DNA from: Paracraurococcus lichenis
GTDB taxonomy: Bacteria; Pseudomonadota; Alphaproteobacteria; Acetobacterales; Acetobacteraceae
DNA: 64,000 nt
Reading direction: 5' to 3'
Assembly: GCF_030657435.1 (NCBI RefSeq)
Contig: NZ_JAUTWS010000009.1
Location: forward strand, 155,123-219,122
Part shown: positions 10,571 to 20,090 of the stretch, piece by piece
Numbering within the stretch: the stretch's first letter is position 1
How the letters are laid out: every line of letters begins with the position of its first letter
Notes under the pieces: generated by a model
Database searches by the model: none
Seen by the model: only the letters and a program-made list of their open reading frames with translations
Told to the model about the DNA's origin: nothing
Made by a program: the position numbers and the translations under genes

Positions 10571-12445
10571 CTATTTCGATTGCTGCGCTTCGCGCTTGCC
10601 CTGTTCCACCGTGCCGACGCGGTCCGGCACCACCCACCAGCTGTCAATGGCGAGCGCGTATTTCGGGTTGCGCGGGGGACGGCCGAGCTTGTCCCAATAG
10701 GCCACGCGGAAGACGCTGCTGTGCCAGTTCGGGATGATGTAGTCGTTCCACAGCAGCACGCGGTCGAGCGCGCGGGTGCGCGCCACCAGCTCCTCACGGT
10801 CCGGCGCGGCGATCAGCGCCTCGATCAGCTCGTCCACCACGGGGTTGCAGATGCCGGCGTGGTTCTCGCTGCCCGGCTTGTCGACGGCGGCGCAGCCGAA
10901 GAAGTCGCGCTGCTCGTTGCCCGGGGAGAGCGACTGGCCGATGACGTCCATGGTCACGTCGTAGTCGAAATTGTCCATCCGCACCTCGTATTGGGCGGGA
11001 TCGATGGTGCGGACCCGCGGCTCCATGCCGAGGCGTTGCAGGACCTGGATATAGGGCAGGGCGATGCGCTCGTAGCTCGGCCCGTTCAGCAGGATCTCGA
11101 AGGCGAAGCCCTCGCCCCTGGCATTGACCAGCCGGCGGTCCTTCACCGTCCAGCCGGCCTGCCGCAGCAAGTCGAGGGCGCGGCGGAGACCCTCGCGGTT
11201 GTTGCCGCTGCCGTCGGTGACGGGTAGCCGGTAGGGCTCGGTGAAGAGCGCGTCCGGCACCTTGCCGCGATAGGCCTCCAGGATCTCCCGCTCGCGCCCC
11301 TGCGGCACGCCGCTCGAGGCCAGCTCGGAATTGGCGAAGTAGGAGGTGGTCCGCTTGTAGCTGCCGTAGAACAGGTTGGCGTTCATCCACTCGAAGTCGA
11401 AGACCTCGATGAGCGCGCGGCGCACGCGGGCATCCTGGAAGAGCGGCCGGCGCAGGTTCATGATGAAGCCCTGCATGCCGGCCGGCACCTCGTTCGGGAT
11501 CTCCTCCCGCTTCACCAGGCCGCGGCGGATCGCCGGGAAGTCGTAGGCCGTGGCCCAGTCCTTCGCCACGTTCTCGGTGCGGATGTCGATCTGCCCGGCC
11601 TTGAAGGCCTCCAGCGACACCGTGCTGTCGCGGAAATACTCGAAGCGGGTGACGTCGACATTCGCCGTGCCCTTCATGGTCGGCAGGTCGCGGCCCCAAT
11701 AGTCTTCCACCCGGCGGAAGACCAGGCTGCGCCCGGCCTCGAAGCGCTCGAGCCGGTAGGGGCCGGATCCCAGCGGGATGTCGAGCAGCGGCCGGCCGAA
11801 TTCCCGCCCCTCCCACCAGTGCTTCGGCAGCACGGGCACCTGGCCGAGGATCAGCGGCAGCTCGCGGTTGCGGTTGTCCTTGAAGCGGAAGACGACGCGG
11901 CGCGGCCCCTCGGCCACCGCCTCGGTCACGTCGGCCCAGTAGGAGCGGTAGTTGGGCCGCCCCTCCCGCCGCAGCGTGTCGAAGGTCCAGACCACGTCGG
12001 CGGCGGTGACCGGCTTGCCGTCGTGCCAGCGCGCCTCGGGCCGCAGCAGGAAGGCGACCCAGGACTGGTCCTCCGGCAGCTCGATCTGCCCGGCCAGGTG
12101 GCAGTAGGAGGTGCTCGCCTCGTCGTAGCTGTCGCGCAGCAGCGTCTCGAACAGCCCGCTGATGCCGACGGCCGGCGTGCCGCGGAGGATGAAGGGGTTG
12201 AAGCTGTCGAAGCTGCCAAGCGCGTAGCGCACGATCTCGCCGCCCTTGGGGGCGTTCGGGTTCACCCAGGGCCAATGGGTGAAATCCGCCGGCAGCGACG
12301 GCTCGCCCAGCAGGGAGAGCGCATGGGTGCGGATGATGCCGTCCGGGCCGGGCTTGCCGGCGGGCGTCACGGCGGCGGCGTGGCGCGCCGGGAGGCCGAG
12401 GAAGGGCAGGGCGAGGCCACTGGCCAGGAGGTCGCGGCGGTGCAT
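10571..12445 (-). CDS. yejA: Periplasmic peptide-binding protein YejA
   Basis: 624 residues (E. coli YejA 604). The N-terminus MHRRDLLASGLALPFLGLPARHAAA is a signal peptide with a paired-Arg motif (HRRDLL), suggesting Sec or Tat export. SBP_bac_5 features include SFDSFNPFILRG, SWVAFLLRPEARWHDGKPVTAADVVWTFDTL and the conserved C-terminal NPVVDELIEALIAA. Family knowledge: it delivers peptides or microcin-like compounds to YejBEF. The gene lies 42 bp downstream of hisN on the same strand and starts the yejABEF run, so the promoter may lie in that gap or upstream of hisN. Confidence 0.93.
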   Translation of the reverse strand: MHRRDLLASGLALPFLGLPARHAAAVTPAGKPGPDGIIRTHALSLLGEPSLPADFTHWPWVNPNAPKGGEIVRYALGSFDSFNPFILRGTPAVGISGLFETLLRDSYDEASTSYCHLAGQIELPEDQSWVAFLLRPEARWHDGKPVTAADVVWTFDTLRREGRPNYRSYWADVTEAVAEGPRRVVFRFKDNRNRELPLILGQVPVLPKHWWEGREFGRPLLDIPLGSGPYRLERFEAGRSLVFRRVEDYWGRDLPTMKGTANVDVTRFEYFRDSTVSLEAFKAGQIDIRTENVAKDWATAYDFPAIRRGLVKREEIPNEVPAGMQGFIMNLRRPLFQDARVRRALIEVFDFEWMNANLFYGSYKRTTSYFANSELASSGVPQGREREILEAYRGKVPDALFTEPYRLPVTDGSGNNREGLRRALDLLRQAGWTVKDRRLVNARGEGFAFEILLNGPSYERIALPYIQVLQRLGMEPRVRTIDPAQYEVRMDNFDYDVTMDVIGQSLSPGNEQRDFFGCAAVDKPGSENHAGICNPVVDELIEALIAAPDREELVARTRALDRVLLWNDYIIPNWHSSVFRVAYWDKLGRPPRNPKYALAIDSWWVVPDRVGTVEQGKREAQQSK

Positions 12446-12487
12446 GGCGGGAGGATGGGGGTTCGGCCCCGCCGCGGCAACCTTCCG

Positions 12488-13261
12488 CTAGTTGCGGAGG
12501 AGGTCCACCGCCTCGGCCAGCAGCGCCGGGTCGCCCACCGCCAGCACCCGCCCGTCGCTCTCGAGCGTCAGCGTCTCGCCCTCCCAGCCCGTCACCCGGC
12601 CGCCGGCGCCTTCCAGCACCGGCACCAGCGCCGCCCAGTCCCAGGGCTTCATGGTGCATTCCGCCACCACATCCACGAGGCCGAGCGCCAGCAGGCCGTA
12701 GCCGTAGCAGTCGCCGCCCCAGGTGACGCGGCGGGCGGCGGCGCGCAGCCGCTCGAAGCCCGGGCGGTCCTTCGGCTCGAACATGTCGGGGCTGGTGCAG
12801 GAGAGCTCCGCCTCCGCCAGCCGGGCGCAGGGCCGGCAGCCCGGCGCGCCGCCGAGCGGCGAGCGGAAGCGCGTCCGCTCCCCCGCCAGGCCGATCCAGC
12901 GCTCCCCGATCCCCGGCTGGTCGATCACGCCCAGCACCGGCCGGCCGCGGTGCAGCAGGCCGATCAGCGTGCCGAAGAGCGGGCGCCCCGTGACGAAGGC
13001 GCGGGTGCCGTCGATCGGGTCCAGCACCCAGAGGTATTCGGCCTCCTGCCGCTCCGGCCCGAATTCCTCGCCCCAGATGCCGTGGTCCGGGAAGCGCCGC
13101 CGCAGCAGGTCGCGCATGGCGAGTTCCGCCTTGCGGTCGGCCTCGGTGACGGGGCTGGCATCGCCCTTGGCCTCCACCAGCAGCGCGCTGCGGAAGAGCG
13201 GCCGGATCACCTGTCCCGCGGCCTCGGCCGCCGCCTCGGCCGCCTCGACGAAGTCCTGCAT
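12488..13261 (-). CDS. hisN: Histidinol-phosphatase, inositol monophosphatase family
   Basis: 257 residues. Metal-site motifs of the IMPase fold are intact: the EEFG region, DPIDGTRAFVTG, and PWDWAALVPVLEGAGG near the C-terminus. The WGGDCYGYGLLALG block is what I associate with the HisN-type histidinol-phosphatase rather than a true inositol phosphatase. Family knowledge: it hydrolyses L-histidinol phosphate to histidinol, the penultimate part of histidine synthesis, in the cytoplasm. It is divergent from pheA, with 60 bp between starts. No other his genes are adjacent apart from hisC at 52 kb. Confidence 0.85.
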   Translation of the reverse strand: MQDFVEAAEAAAEAAGQVIRPLFRSALLVEAKGDASPVTEADRKAELAMRDLLRRRFPDHGIWGEEFGPERQEAEYLWVLDPIDGTRAFVTGRPLFGTLIGLLHRGRPVLGVIDQPGIGERWIGLAGERTRFRSPLGGAPGCRPCARLAEAELSCTSPDMFEPKDRPGFERLRAAARRVTWGGDCYGYGLLALGLVDVVAECTMKPWDWAALVPVLEGAGGRVTGWEGETLTLESDGRVLAVGDPALLAEAVDLLRN

Positions 13262-13321
13262 TGCCCGTCCCCGTTTGCGCCGCCCCGTGAGCGCGATTAG
13301 AAGCCGCGGCGTTTCCTGTCC

Positions 13322-14182
13322 ATGGCGGGCCGCATGACCGAAGTGATCGCCTTCCAGGGCCTGCCCGGGGCCTATTCCGACCTCGCCTGCCGCGCCGCCT
13401 ATCCCGGCTGGCGGACGCTGCCCTGCCCGAGCTTCGAGGCGGCGATGGACGCGGTCCGCGGCGGCCAGGCGCGGCTGGCCATGCTGCCCTGCGAGAACTC
13501 GCTGGCCGGCCGGGTGCCCGACATCCATCGCCTGCTGCCGGAGAGCGGCCTCTCCGTCGTCGGCGAGCATTTCGAGCGGGTCGAGCACTGCCTGCTGGCG
13601 CCGAAGGGTGCGACCCTGGCGACGTTGCGGCGCGCCCACAGCCACCCGGTCGCGCTCGGCCAGGTGCGGAACATCCTGAAGGAGCTGAAGCTCGAGCCGG
13701 TGATCGAGGCCGACACCGCCGGCGCCGCGCACCTGATCGCCGAGCGGGGCGGGGTGGAGGACGCGGCGATCGCCAGCGCGCTGGCCGCCGAGACCTATGG
13801 GCTCGAGATCCTGCGGCGGAACGTCGAGGACGCGGCGCACAACACCACGCGCTTCTATGTCTGCGCCACCGACCCCGCCTGGCCGCCGGCGGCGACGCCC
13901 GACTGCGTCACCACCTTCGTCTTCCGCGTCCGCAACCTGCCGGCGGCGCTCTACAAGGCGCTCGGCGGCTTCGCCACCAATGGCGTGAACATGACCAAGC
14001 TCGAGAGCTACATGCTCGACGGCGAGTTCACCGCGACGCAGTTCCTGGCCGATGTGGACGGCCATCCGCACCAGCCGCCGGTGCAGCGGGCCCTGGAGGA
14101 ACTCTCCTACTTCTCGCGCGAGTTGAAGGTGCTGGGCACCTACCGGGCGCACCGCTACCGGCTGGAGCACCAGGGACGGTAA
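13322..14182 (+). CDS. pheA: Prephenate dehydratase
   Basis: 286 residues (279-282 if a later Met at 13334 is used). The catalytic domain starts IAFQGLPGAYSDLACR, with the substrate-binding MLPCENSLAGRVPDIHRLL and the catalytic NTTRFY motif. The C-terminal ACT domain reads TTFVFRVRNLPAALYKALGGFATNGVNMTKLESYM, the LESYM replacing the common ESRP-type phenylalanine-binding site variant. Family knowledge: it converts prephenate to phenylpyruvate for phenylalanine synthesis with feedback control through ACT. It is monofunctional; chorismate mutase is encoded separately at 51 kb. It is divergent from hisN. Confidence 0.93.
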   Translation: MAGRMTEVIAFQGLPGAYSDLACRAAYPGWRTLPCPSFEAAMDAVRGGQARLAMLPCENSLAGRVPDIHRLLPESGLSVVGEHFERVEHCLLAPKGATLATLRRAHSHPVALGQVRNILKELKLEPVIEADTAGAAHLIAERGGVEDAAIASALAAETYGLEILRRNVEDAAHNTTRFYVCATDPAWPPAATPDCVTTFVFRVRNLPAALYKALGGFATNGVNMTKLESYMLDGEFTATQFLADVDGHPHQPPVQRALEELSYFSRELKVLGTYRAHRYRLEHQGR

Positions 14183-14255
14183 CGGCACCCGCGGCGGCCC
14201 CGCGCGTTGCGGCCGGCGAGCCCCGCGGGGACGGGGCGAGCGGGAGAGGGGTTTG

Positions 14256-14876
14256 GTGCAGCCGCCGCAGTTCGCCCGCCCGGGCTGGTTCGCCTGGGTC
14301 TGCCACGCCGCCATGCTCGCCGTGGCCGCCTGGTTCTGGAACCTGGAGAAGCACCGCGCCGCGACGGGCACCCTGCTCGCCCTCCTCGGCTGCCTCGCCC
14401 TGGTGTTGACGCCGCGGGAGCGCATGCCGCGCCTGCCCTGGCGCATCCGCGCCCTGCCGCGCCCGCTGGATGCGGTGCCGGCCCTCGCCTCCCTGCTGTC
14501 GAGCCCGGGCTACGGGCTGAACTGGTTCTACGGCGCCAATCCCTATGACGAGGTGGTGCACCTGCTGAGCGGCGTGCTCGCCGGCGCGGTCGTCGCCGCG
14601 CTGCTGCTGGCCGATGGCGCGCTCCGCTCCGCGCGGCGGCTGGCGCTGCTGGCCGCCGGCTTCGGCTTCGTGCTGGGCGCGGGCTGGGAGGTCTTCGAAT
14701 GGGCCACCGGCCTGATCGGCGACTGGACCGATACCTGGACCGATGTCGCGCTGACCATGGCGGGCACGGTGCTCGGCGCGCTCGGCTGGCGCTGGGCCAC
14801 CGCCCGCGGGATGCGCGAGGCCGGCGCGGGCTGGGCGCCGCCCGTGCCGCCGCTCGGGCCGGCCGCCGGCACCTGA
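14256..14876 (+). CDS. DUF2238/YjdF-like membrane protein
   Basis: About 206 residues from GTG 14256 (a TTG three bases earlier is also possible; a purine-rich GGGAGAGGGG lies just upstream). Several membrane segments are visible, including a start near WFAWVCHAAMLAVAAWFW, ALLGCLALVL, VLAGAVVAALLLADG and LLAAGFGFVLGAGWEVFEW. The GANPYDEVVHLLSG and GWEVFEWATGLIGDWTDTWTDV motifs match my memory of the YjdF/DUF2238 family, inner-membrane proteins of unknown function. It overlaps the following EEP-family gene by one base (TGATG), so the pair is probably co-translated. Confidence 0.7.
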   Translation: MQPPQFARPGWFAWVCHAAMLAVAAWFWNLEKHRAATGTLLALLGCLALVLTPRERMPRLPWRIRALPRPLDAVPALASLLSSPGYGLNWFYGANPYDEVVHLLSGVLAGAVVAALLLADGALRSARRLALLAAGFGFVLGAGWEVFEWATGLIGDWTDTWTDVALTMAGTVLGALGWRWATARGMREAGAGWAPPVPPLGPAAGT

Positions 14877-15583
14877 TGCGGGTCGCCACCTACAACGCGC
14901 ATCGCGGCCGCGGGCCGGCGGGGCGGTTCCGGCCGGACCGCATCCTGTCCGTCGTCGCCGAGATCCGGCCCGACCTGATCGCCCTGCAGGAGGCGCAGCA
15001 CTACCTCGCGCGCGGCCGGCCGATGCTGGACGCCGCGGCGATCGCGGCGCTCGGCCTGCGGGCGCTGCCGCCGGTCGAGGCGCCGGCGCATCAGGGCTGG
15101 CGCGGCAATGTCCTGCTGGCGCGGCAGGAGGCGCGCGTGCTGGAGGGGCCGCACGGCCTGCGCCTGGGCGGGATGGAGCCGCGCGGCGCCATCCTCGCGG
15201 TGCTGGACCTGGGGCAGGGGCCGCTGCGTGTCATCGGCACGCATCTCAGCCTCGGCCAGGCGACCCGGCGGCAGCAGGCGCATGCCCTGCTCGATGCCAT
15301 GGAGGCCGGCCTGGGCCGCGGCCTGCCGACGCTGCTGCTGGGCGACCTGAACGAGTGGCGCGCGGGCGCCGGCGCGCTGGAGGTGCTGGCGCCGGTCTTC
15401 GGCCCGCCGCCGCGGGCGCCGAGCTTCCCGGCCTTCCGCCCGCTCGGCTCGCTGGACCGGATCCTCGGCTGGCCGCGCGGGCTGGTGGCGGGGCTGGCGG
15501 CGCACGACACGCCGCTGGCCCGCCGCGCCTCGGACCACCTGCCGGTAGTGGCGCGGCTGGAGATGCGGCGGCCGGCCGGCTGA
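14876..15583 (+). CDS. Endonuclease/exonuclease/phosphatase (EEP) family hydrolase
   Basis: 235 residues. It opens MRVATYNAHRGRG, followed by PDLIALQEAQ (catalytic Glu/metal site), VIGTHLSL, LLLGDLNEWR (the D-x-N pair) and a C-terminal ASDHLPVVARL giving the catalytic DH. All active-site motifs of the EEP/DNase I-like fold are present. No signal peptide is visible, so it is probably cytoplasmic. Substrate may be a nucleic acid, phospholipid or inositol phosphate and cannot be decided. It is coupled to a DUF2238-like membrane protein upstream, hinting at a membrane-related phosphodiesterase role (inference). Confidence 0.85.
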   Translation: MRVATYNAHRGRGPAGRFRPDRILSVVAEIRPDLIALQEAQHYLARGRPMLDAAAIAALGLRALPPVEAPAHQGWRGNVLLARQEARVLEGPHGLRLGGMEPRGAILAVLDLGQGPLRVIGTHLSLGQATRRQQAHALLDAMEAGLGRGLPTLLLGDLNEWRAGAGALEVLAPVFGPPPRAPSFPAFRPLGSLDRILGWPRGLVAGLAAHDTPLARRASDHLPVVARLEMRRPAG

Positions 15584-15762
15584 GCGGCGGCCGGGCCCGG
15601 GCCCGGGCGGAGGACCCTGTCCGGTCTGCGAAGGCGCCGGCATCGGCTGCGGACGCGATGCCGAGGGGCGTCCGGCGTGATGCGAGGTCCGGCTCCGGAT
15701 GGGCTGTGCCGGCGCCGGGGGGAAGGACATGGCGGACCTTCCGCCGGGTGCCGCGGGCCTGG

Positions 15763-16503
15763 TCACGGCCTGGCCGGCGCGGTCCCCGGCTGGTCCGGCG
15801 CCGGCGGCGCGCCGCCCACCCCCGGCGGCCCTTCGCCGGGTCTCGGCTGCGGGGGCGCGGGGGCCGGTGCCGATGCGCCGCGCGCGGCGCCGGAGGCCTG
15901 CTGCGACGCCGCCGGCGCAGCGCCCCCCGGAGTCGCGGGGGTCTGCGCGAAGTAGAAGCCGACGATGGTGCCGAGCACGCCGATCAGCACCGTCAGCACG
16001 TCCTTTCCCTGGCGGAAGCGCTCCGCCATGTCCTCCTTCGACCCCGTGCCGAGGAGGCTGTTGACGACGACGATGACGGCGATGCCGACCGTGGCGATGG
16101 CGACGAGGAAGGTGATGACCCCGCGGGACACCGCCGGGTTGCTGAGATCGGTCAGCAGGCTGGTGTTGAAGTTGAGGTAGACGAAGAGGAAGAGCAGCAC
16201 GCAGAGGCCGCCGAGCCAGCTCCGGACATCGAAGATGTAGTCCATCAGGGACCGGCCCCGGGCCGATGCGAGGGGGTTTTCGGTGCGCGGGCTCGCCTCG
16301 TAGAGCGGCCAGGCATTGCGCAGCGCCTGCAGGGCGGCGGGGAGATCGGCCTGCGGCGTCGCCGCCCCGAGCATGGCCTCGTAGTCCGCCTGCTCGCCGC
16401 TGAGCATGGGCCAGGTCGGACCCAGCCGGTCGGCCGCCGCATAGAGCAGCCGCGTGTCGTCGTTGGCGTTCCGGTGCTTCCAGAGCCAGAGGCCGAAACA
16501 CAT
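15763..16503 (-). CDS. Uncharacterised membrane protein with Pro/Ala-rich tail
   Basis: 246 residues. The soluble N-terminal part (about 1-90) has no motif I recognise. Three hydrophobic segments follow (LGGLCVLLFLFVYLNF, VITFLVAIATVGIAVIVVV and VLTVLIGVLGTIVGFYFA). The C-terminal 50 residues are a low-complexity Ala/Pro/Gly tail (about residues 195-246), probably disordered. The C-terminal pair of membrane segments resembles two-helix hairpins of channel-like proteins, but I would not assign a function. It sits alone between an EEP gene (convergent) and a DUF2237 gene. Confidence 0.65.
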   Translation of the reverse strand: MCFGLWLWKHRNANDDTRLLYAAADRLGPTWPMLSGEQADYEAMLGAATPQADLPAALQALRNAWPLYEASPRTENPLASARGRSLMDYIFDVRSWLGGLCVLLFLFVYLNFNTSLLTDLSNPAVSRGVITFLVAIATVGIAVIVVVNSLLGTGSKEDMAERFRQGKDVLTVLIGVLGTIVGFYFAQTPATPGGAAPAASQQASGAARGASAPAPAPPQPRPGEGPPGVGGAPPAPDQPGTAPARP

Positions 16504-16646
16504 GGCGGCGCTCCCCCGATGGGCCGGCGGAGCCTAGGCGAACCCACCGGGGTGCGCGCCACAGGAAAGTTTCGGACGGGCTTCCGTCGCCAGGGTCCGG
16601 GCCGCCCGGCCGGTGCCCGGGCGAAGATCCGCCGGGGCCGGTCCCG

Positions 16647-17060
16647 TCAGGCCTCGACCGCGTGCGCCTTCAGGTCCTCGAGGCTGCAGACCTCGAGCGC
16701 GGCGATATGCGTCGCCTCCAGCAGCACGCGCGGCGCCATGCCGGCCGACCGCGCCTCCTCCCAGCGCGCCGCGCAGAGGCACCAGCGGTCGCCCGGCCTG
16801 AGGCCGGCGAAGCCGAATTCCGGCCGCGGGGTGGAGAGGTCGTTGCCGCGCGATTTGGAGAAGCGGAGGAAGTCGGCGGTCATCTCGGCGCAGACCACGT
16901 GCAGGCCGAGATCCTCCGGCCCCGTGTTGCAGCAGCCGTCGCGGAAGAAGCCGGTCAGCGGCGCGACGGAGCAGGGGAGGAGCGGGCCGCCCAGGACATT
17001 GGTCGCCGGCGGCTGCCCGCCCCCGCCGCGCCGTCCCGGGCCCAGGCCGCCATCGGGCAT
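16647..17060 (-). CDS. DUF2237 family protein
   Basis: 137 residues. The sequence TNVLGGPLLPCSVAPLTGFFRDGCCNTGPEDLGLHVVCAEMT, then FLRFSKSRGNDLSTP and RPGDRWCLCAARWEEA, with conserved cysteines, is characteristic of the DUF2237 family (small bacterial proteins of unknown function). The family is usually around 120 residues; the first ~20 residues here are Gly-rich and may be non-conserved, so a later start is possible. It starts two bases after the stop of a small ORF at 17062-17217. Confidence 0.8.
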   Translation of the reverse strand: MPDGGLGPGRRGGGGQPPATNVLGGPLLPCSVAPLTGFFRDGCCNTGPEDLGLHVVCAEMTADFLRFSKSRGNDLSTPRPEFGFAGLRPGDRWCLCAARWEEARSAGMAPRVLLEATHIAALEVCSLEDLKAHAVEA

Positions 17061-17061
17061 C

Positions 17062-17217
17062 TCAGGCCTCGACCAGGCTGGGGCGGCGCCCGATCGGTCC
17101 GGCATCGCCGCCCGGCCGGTCCGCCCGCCGGGACGGGCCGGCATGCCGGCCCTCCGCGATGTCGGCGCGGATGGCCAGGAGCATGGTGGGAATCAGGTCG
17201 CGCGGCACGTCGCTCAT
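17062..17217 (-). CDS. Possible small protein, 51 residues
   Basis: A short frame from ATG 17217 (MSDVPRDLIPTMLLAIRADIAEGR...) ending two bases before the DUF2237 start. The N-terminal half looks like an amphipathic helix; the rest is Arg/Gly/Pro-rich. No Shine-Dalgarno sequence is obvious, and I recognise no family. It is listed because of the tight spacing with the following gene; it may not be real. Confidence 0.35.
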   Translation of the reverse strand: MSDVPRDLIPTMLLAIRADIAEGRHAGPSRRADRPGGDAGPIGRRPSLVEA

Positions 17218-17257
17218 GCCGGGAGGATAGGCGGCCGCCGGGGCGGCCGCCACACCC

Positions 17258-18853
17258 TTACGCCGCGGCGCGGATCGCCGCGGCCTTGACCGCCTCGTCC
17301 ACCGCGCCGGCGAAGGTCTCGAAGTTCTTCTCGAAGAGCCCGACCAGCTTCGCCGCGGTCGCGTCATAGGCCGCCTTGTCGGCCCAGGACTCGCGCGGGT
17401 TCAGCACCTCGCTCGGGATATGCGGGACCGATTTCGGCATCATCAGGCCGAAGAAGGGGTCCCGCACGAACTTGACCTTGGCGAGCGAGCCGTCCAGCGC
17501 CGCGCGCAGCAGGGCGCGGGTGTGGTGGATGCTCATGCGGCTCCCGGTGCCATAGGCGCCGCCGGTCCAGCCGGTATTGACCAGCCAGCAATCGGCGCCG
17601 TCGCGGGCGATGCGCTCGGCCAGCATCTTGCCGTAGACCTCGGGGTGGCGCGGCAGGAAGGGGGCGCCGAAGCAGGTGGAGAAGGTCGCCTGCGGCTCCT
17701 TGCCCAGCCCCTTCTCGGTGCCGGCGACGCGCGCGGTATAGCCGGAGAGGAAGTGGTACATCGCCTGCGCCGGGGTCAGCTTGCTGATCGGCGGCAGCAC
17801 GCCGAAGGCATCCGCCGTCAGCATCACCACGTTCTTCGGCTTGCCCGCCTGGCCGCCCGCGACGGTGTTCGGGATGAACTCGAGCGGGTAGCAGGAGCGG
17901 GTGTTCTCGGTCAGCGCGGCGTCGTCGAGGTCGAGATTGCCGAAGGCGTCGCCCACCACGTTCTCGAGCACCGCGCCGAAGCGGTGGGAGGCGGCCCAGA
18001 TCTGCGGCTCGGCCACCTGGTCGAGGCGGATGACCTTGGCATAGCAGCCGCCCTCGAAGTTGAAGACGCCGGTATCGGACCAGCCATGCTCGTCGTCGCC
18101 GATCAGGCTGCGCTCCGGGTCGGAGGACAGCGTGGTCTTGCCGGTGCCCGAGAGACCGAAGAAGAGCGCGGTGTCGCCGGCGCGGCCGACATTGGCCGAG
18201 CAGTGCATCGGCAGCACGCCGCGCGCCGGCAGCAGCCAGTTCATCACCGTGAAGATGCTCTTCTTGATCTCGCCGGCATAGCTGGTACCGGCGATCAGGA
18301 TGGTCTTCGCGGCGAAGGAAAGGGCGATGCAGGTCGAGGTGCGGCAGCCATCGGCGGCCGGGTCGGCCTCGTATTCCGGGGCGTGCAGGATGGTGAAGTC
18401 GGGGGCGAAGCCCTCGAGCTCGGCCCGCGGCGGGCGGATGAACATGTTTCGCGCGAAGAGCGCGTGCCAGGCATTGGTGGTGACGAGGCGCACCTTGATG
18501 CGGTGCGCCGGGTCGGCGCCGGCATAGAGGTCCTGGGTGAAGAGCACCGGGCGGGCGCCGAGCCAGGCCGTCACCTTGCTGCGCAGGCCGCGGAACTTCT
18601 CCGGCGCCATGGGCTGGTTGATCTTGCCCCACCAGACCTGGTCGTGGACCTCGGCGTCGTCGACCACGAACTTGTCCTGGACGGAGCGGCCGGTATGCAC
18701 GCCGGTCACCGCCATGAAGGCGCCGTCGGCGGAGAGCCGGCCCTCGCCGCGACGGAGCGCATGCTCGACCAGCCCCGGAGCCGTGAGGTTGGCATGGACG
18801 GTGGACCCCGTGGTCACACCCGTGCCGGCAAGGGCGGTCTCGGGCAGGCTCAT
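17258..18853 (-). CDS. pckA: ATP-dependent phosphoenolpyruvate carboxykinase
   Basis: 531 residues (E. coli PckA 540). The kinase P-loop [13 protein letters not shown] lies near residue 233, with the upstream [20 protein letters not shown] (metal and oxaloacetate site), [23 protein letters not shown], and [14 protein letters not shown]. All are intact. Family knowledge: it makes PEP from oxaloacetate and ATP for gluconeogenesis in the cytoplasm. GGAGG precedes ATG 18853. It is divergent from chvI; in many alphaproteobacteria pckA sits next to chvI/chvG and is controlled by that system, so a ChvI site in the 483-bp gap is plausible but not seen. Confidence 0.96.
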   Translation of the reverse strand: MSLPETALAGTGVTTGSTVHANLTAPGLVEHALRRGEGRLSADGAFMAVTGVHTGRSVQDKFVVDDAEVHDQVWWGKINQPMAPEKFRGLRSKVTAWLGARPVLFTQDLYAGADPAHRIKVRLVTTNAWHALFARNMFIRPPRAELEGFAPDFTILHAPEYEADPAADGCRTSTCIALSFAAKTILIAGTSYAGEIKKSIFTVMNWLLPARGVLPMHCSANVGRAGDTALFFGLSGTGKTTLSSDPERSLIGDDEHGWSDTGVFNFEGGCYAKVIRLDQVAEPQIWAASHRFGAVLENVVGDAFGNLDLDDAALTENTRSCYPLEFIPNTVAGGQAGKPKNVVMLTADAFGVLPPISKLTPAQAMYHFLSGYTARVAGTEKGLGKEPQATFSTCFGAPFLPRHPEVYGKMLAERIARDGADCWLVNTGWTGGAYGTGSRMSIHHTRALLRAALDGSLAKVKFVRDPFFGLMMPKSVPHIPSEVLNPRESWADKAAYDATAAKLVGLFEKNFETFAGAVDEAVKAAAIRAAA

Positions 18854-19336
18854 TCACTATCCTCCAGGTGGTATCCCGGGCCAGCGAGTCGGTGGCGCCG
18901 GGCAGGCCCGCGATGTCCAGTCTCTCGAAGGCTAAATTACGGCGGCACCGTAAGCGGAACCAGCGTAACCTTACCCCCAGGGTTTGCAACCGAGAGTCAT
19001 GGTAATCCTGCCCGGGCCTTGCCTGCGGCGCGAATCAACTCGGCGCGGATCGCATCGGCATCGACCGCCGGGGCACTGAATTTAAGGCGAAGCGCCTGCT
19101 CCCCCGCCTCCGCCCCGGTCCCACCGCCGCCACGCGCCGTGCCCGCGCCGGTCCGCCCGGCAGCCGGGGCGGCCGCTGCCCCCGGCGGGGGCGGCACGGC
19201 CTGGCCGGAACCGCGCCTCGAAAGCCGGGTTGTCCGTCACCATCTCGCTCCCGTCGGGGTTGCGCCACAATCCCGCACCAAATCTGGGGCATCCAGTCCG
19301 GACGAGGACCGGCCCGGCCCCGGCGGAGAGCAATCC
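18854..19336. other. Intergenic region between pckA and chvI
   Basis: This 483-bp gap lies between the divergent pckA and chvI genes. The 18930-19010 stretch is less GC-rich (GGCTAAATTACGG, CCGTAAGCGG, CAGCGTAACC) and is the likeliest site for the pckA promoter. A minus-strand frame at 18997-19197 ends in coding-like [17 protein letters not shown], and another frame just upstream reads [20 protein letters not shown]; they are in different frames and may be the two halves of a decayed small gene. Nothing else was recognised. Confidence 0.5.
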
Positions 19337-20038
<702 letters not shown>

Positions 20039-20090
20039 GGCGGCCCGCCCGCGAACGAGGCGCGGGCGGGTGCCGCCATGTCCGCCCGGC

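Noticed and set aside
17420..19336. Long plus-strand frame opposite pckA and running into chvI
   Set aside because: Only the part from ATG 19337 matches a response regulator; the rest is the antisense shadow of pckA.
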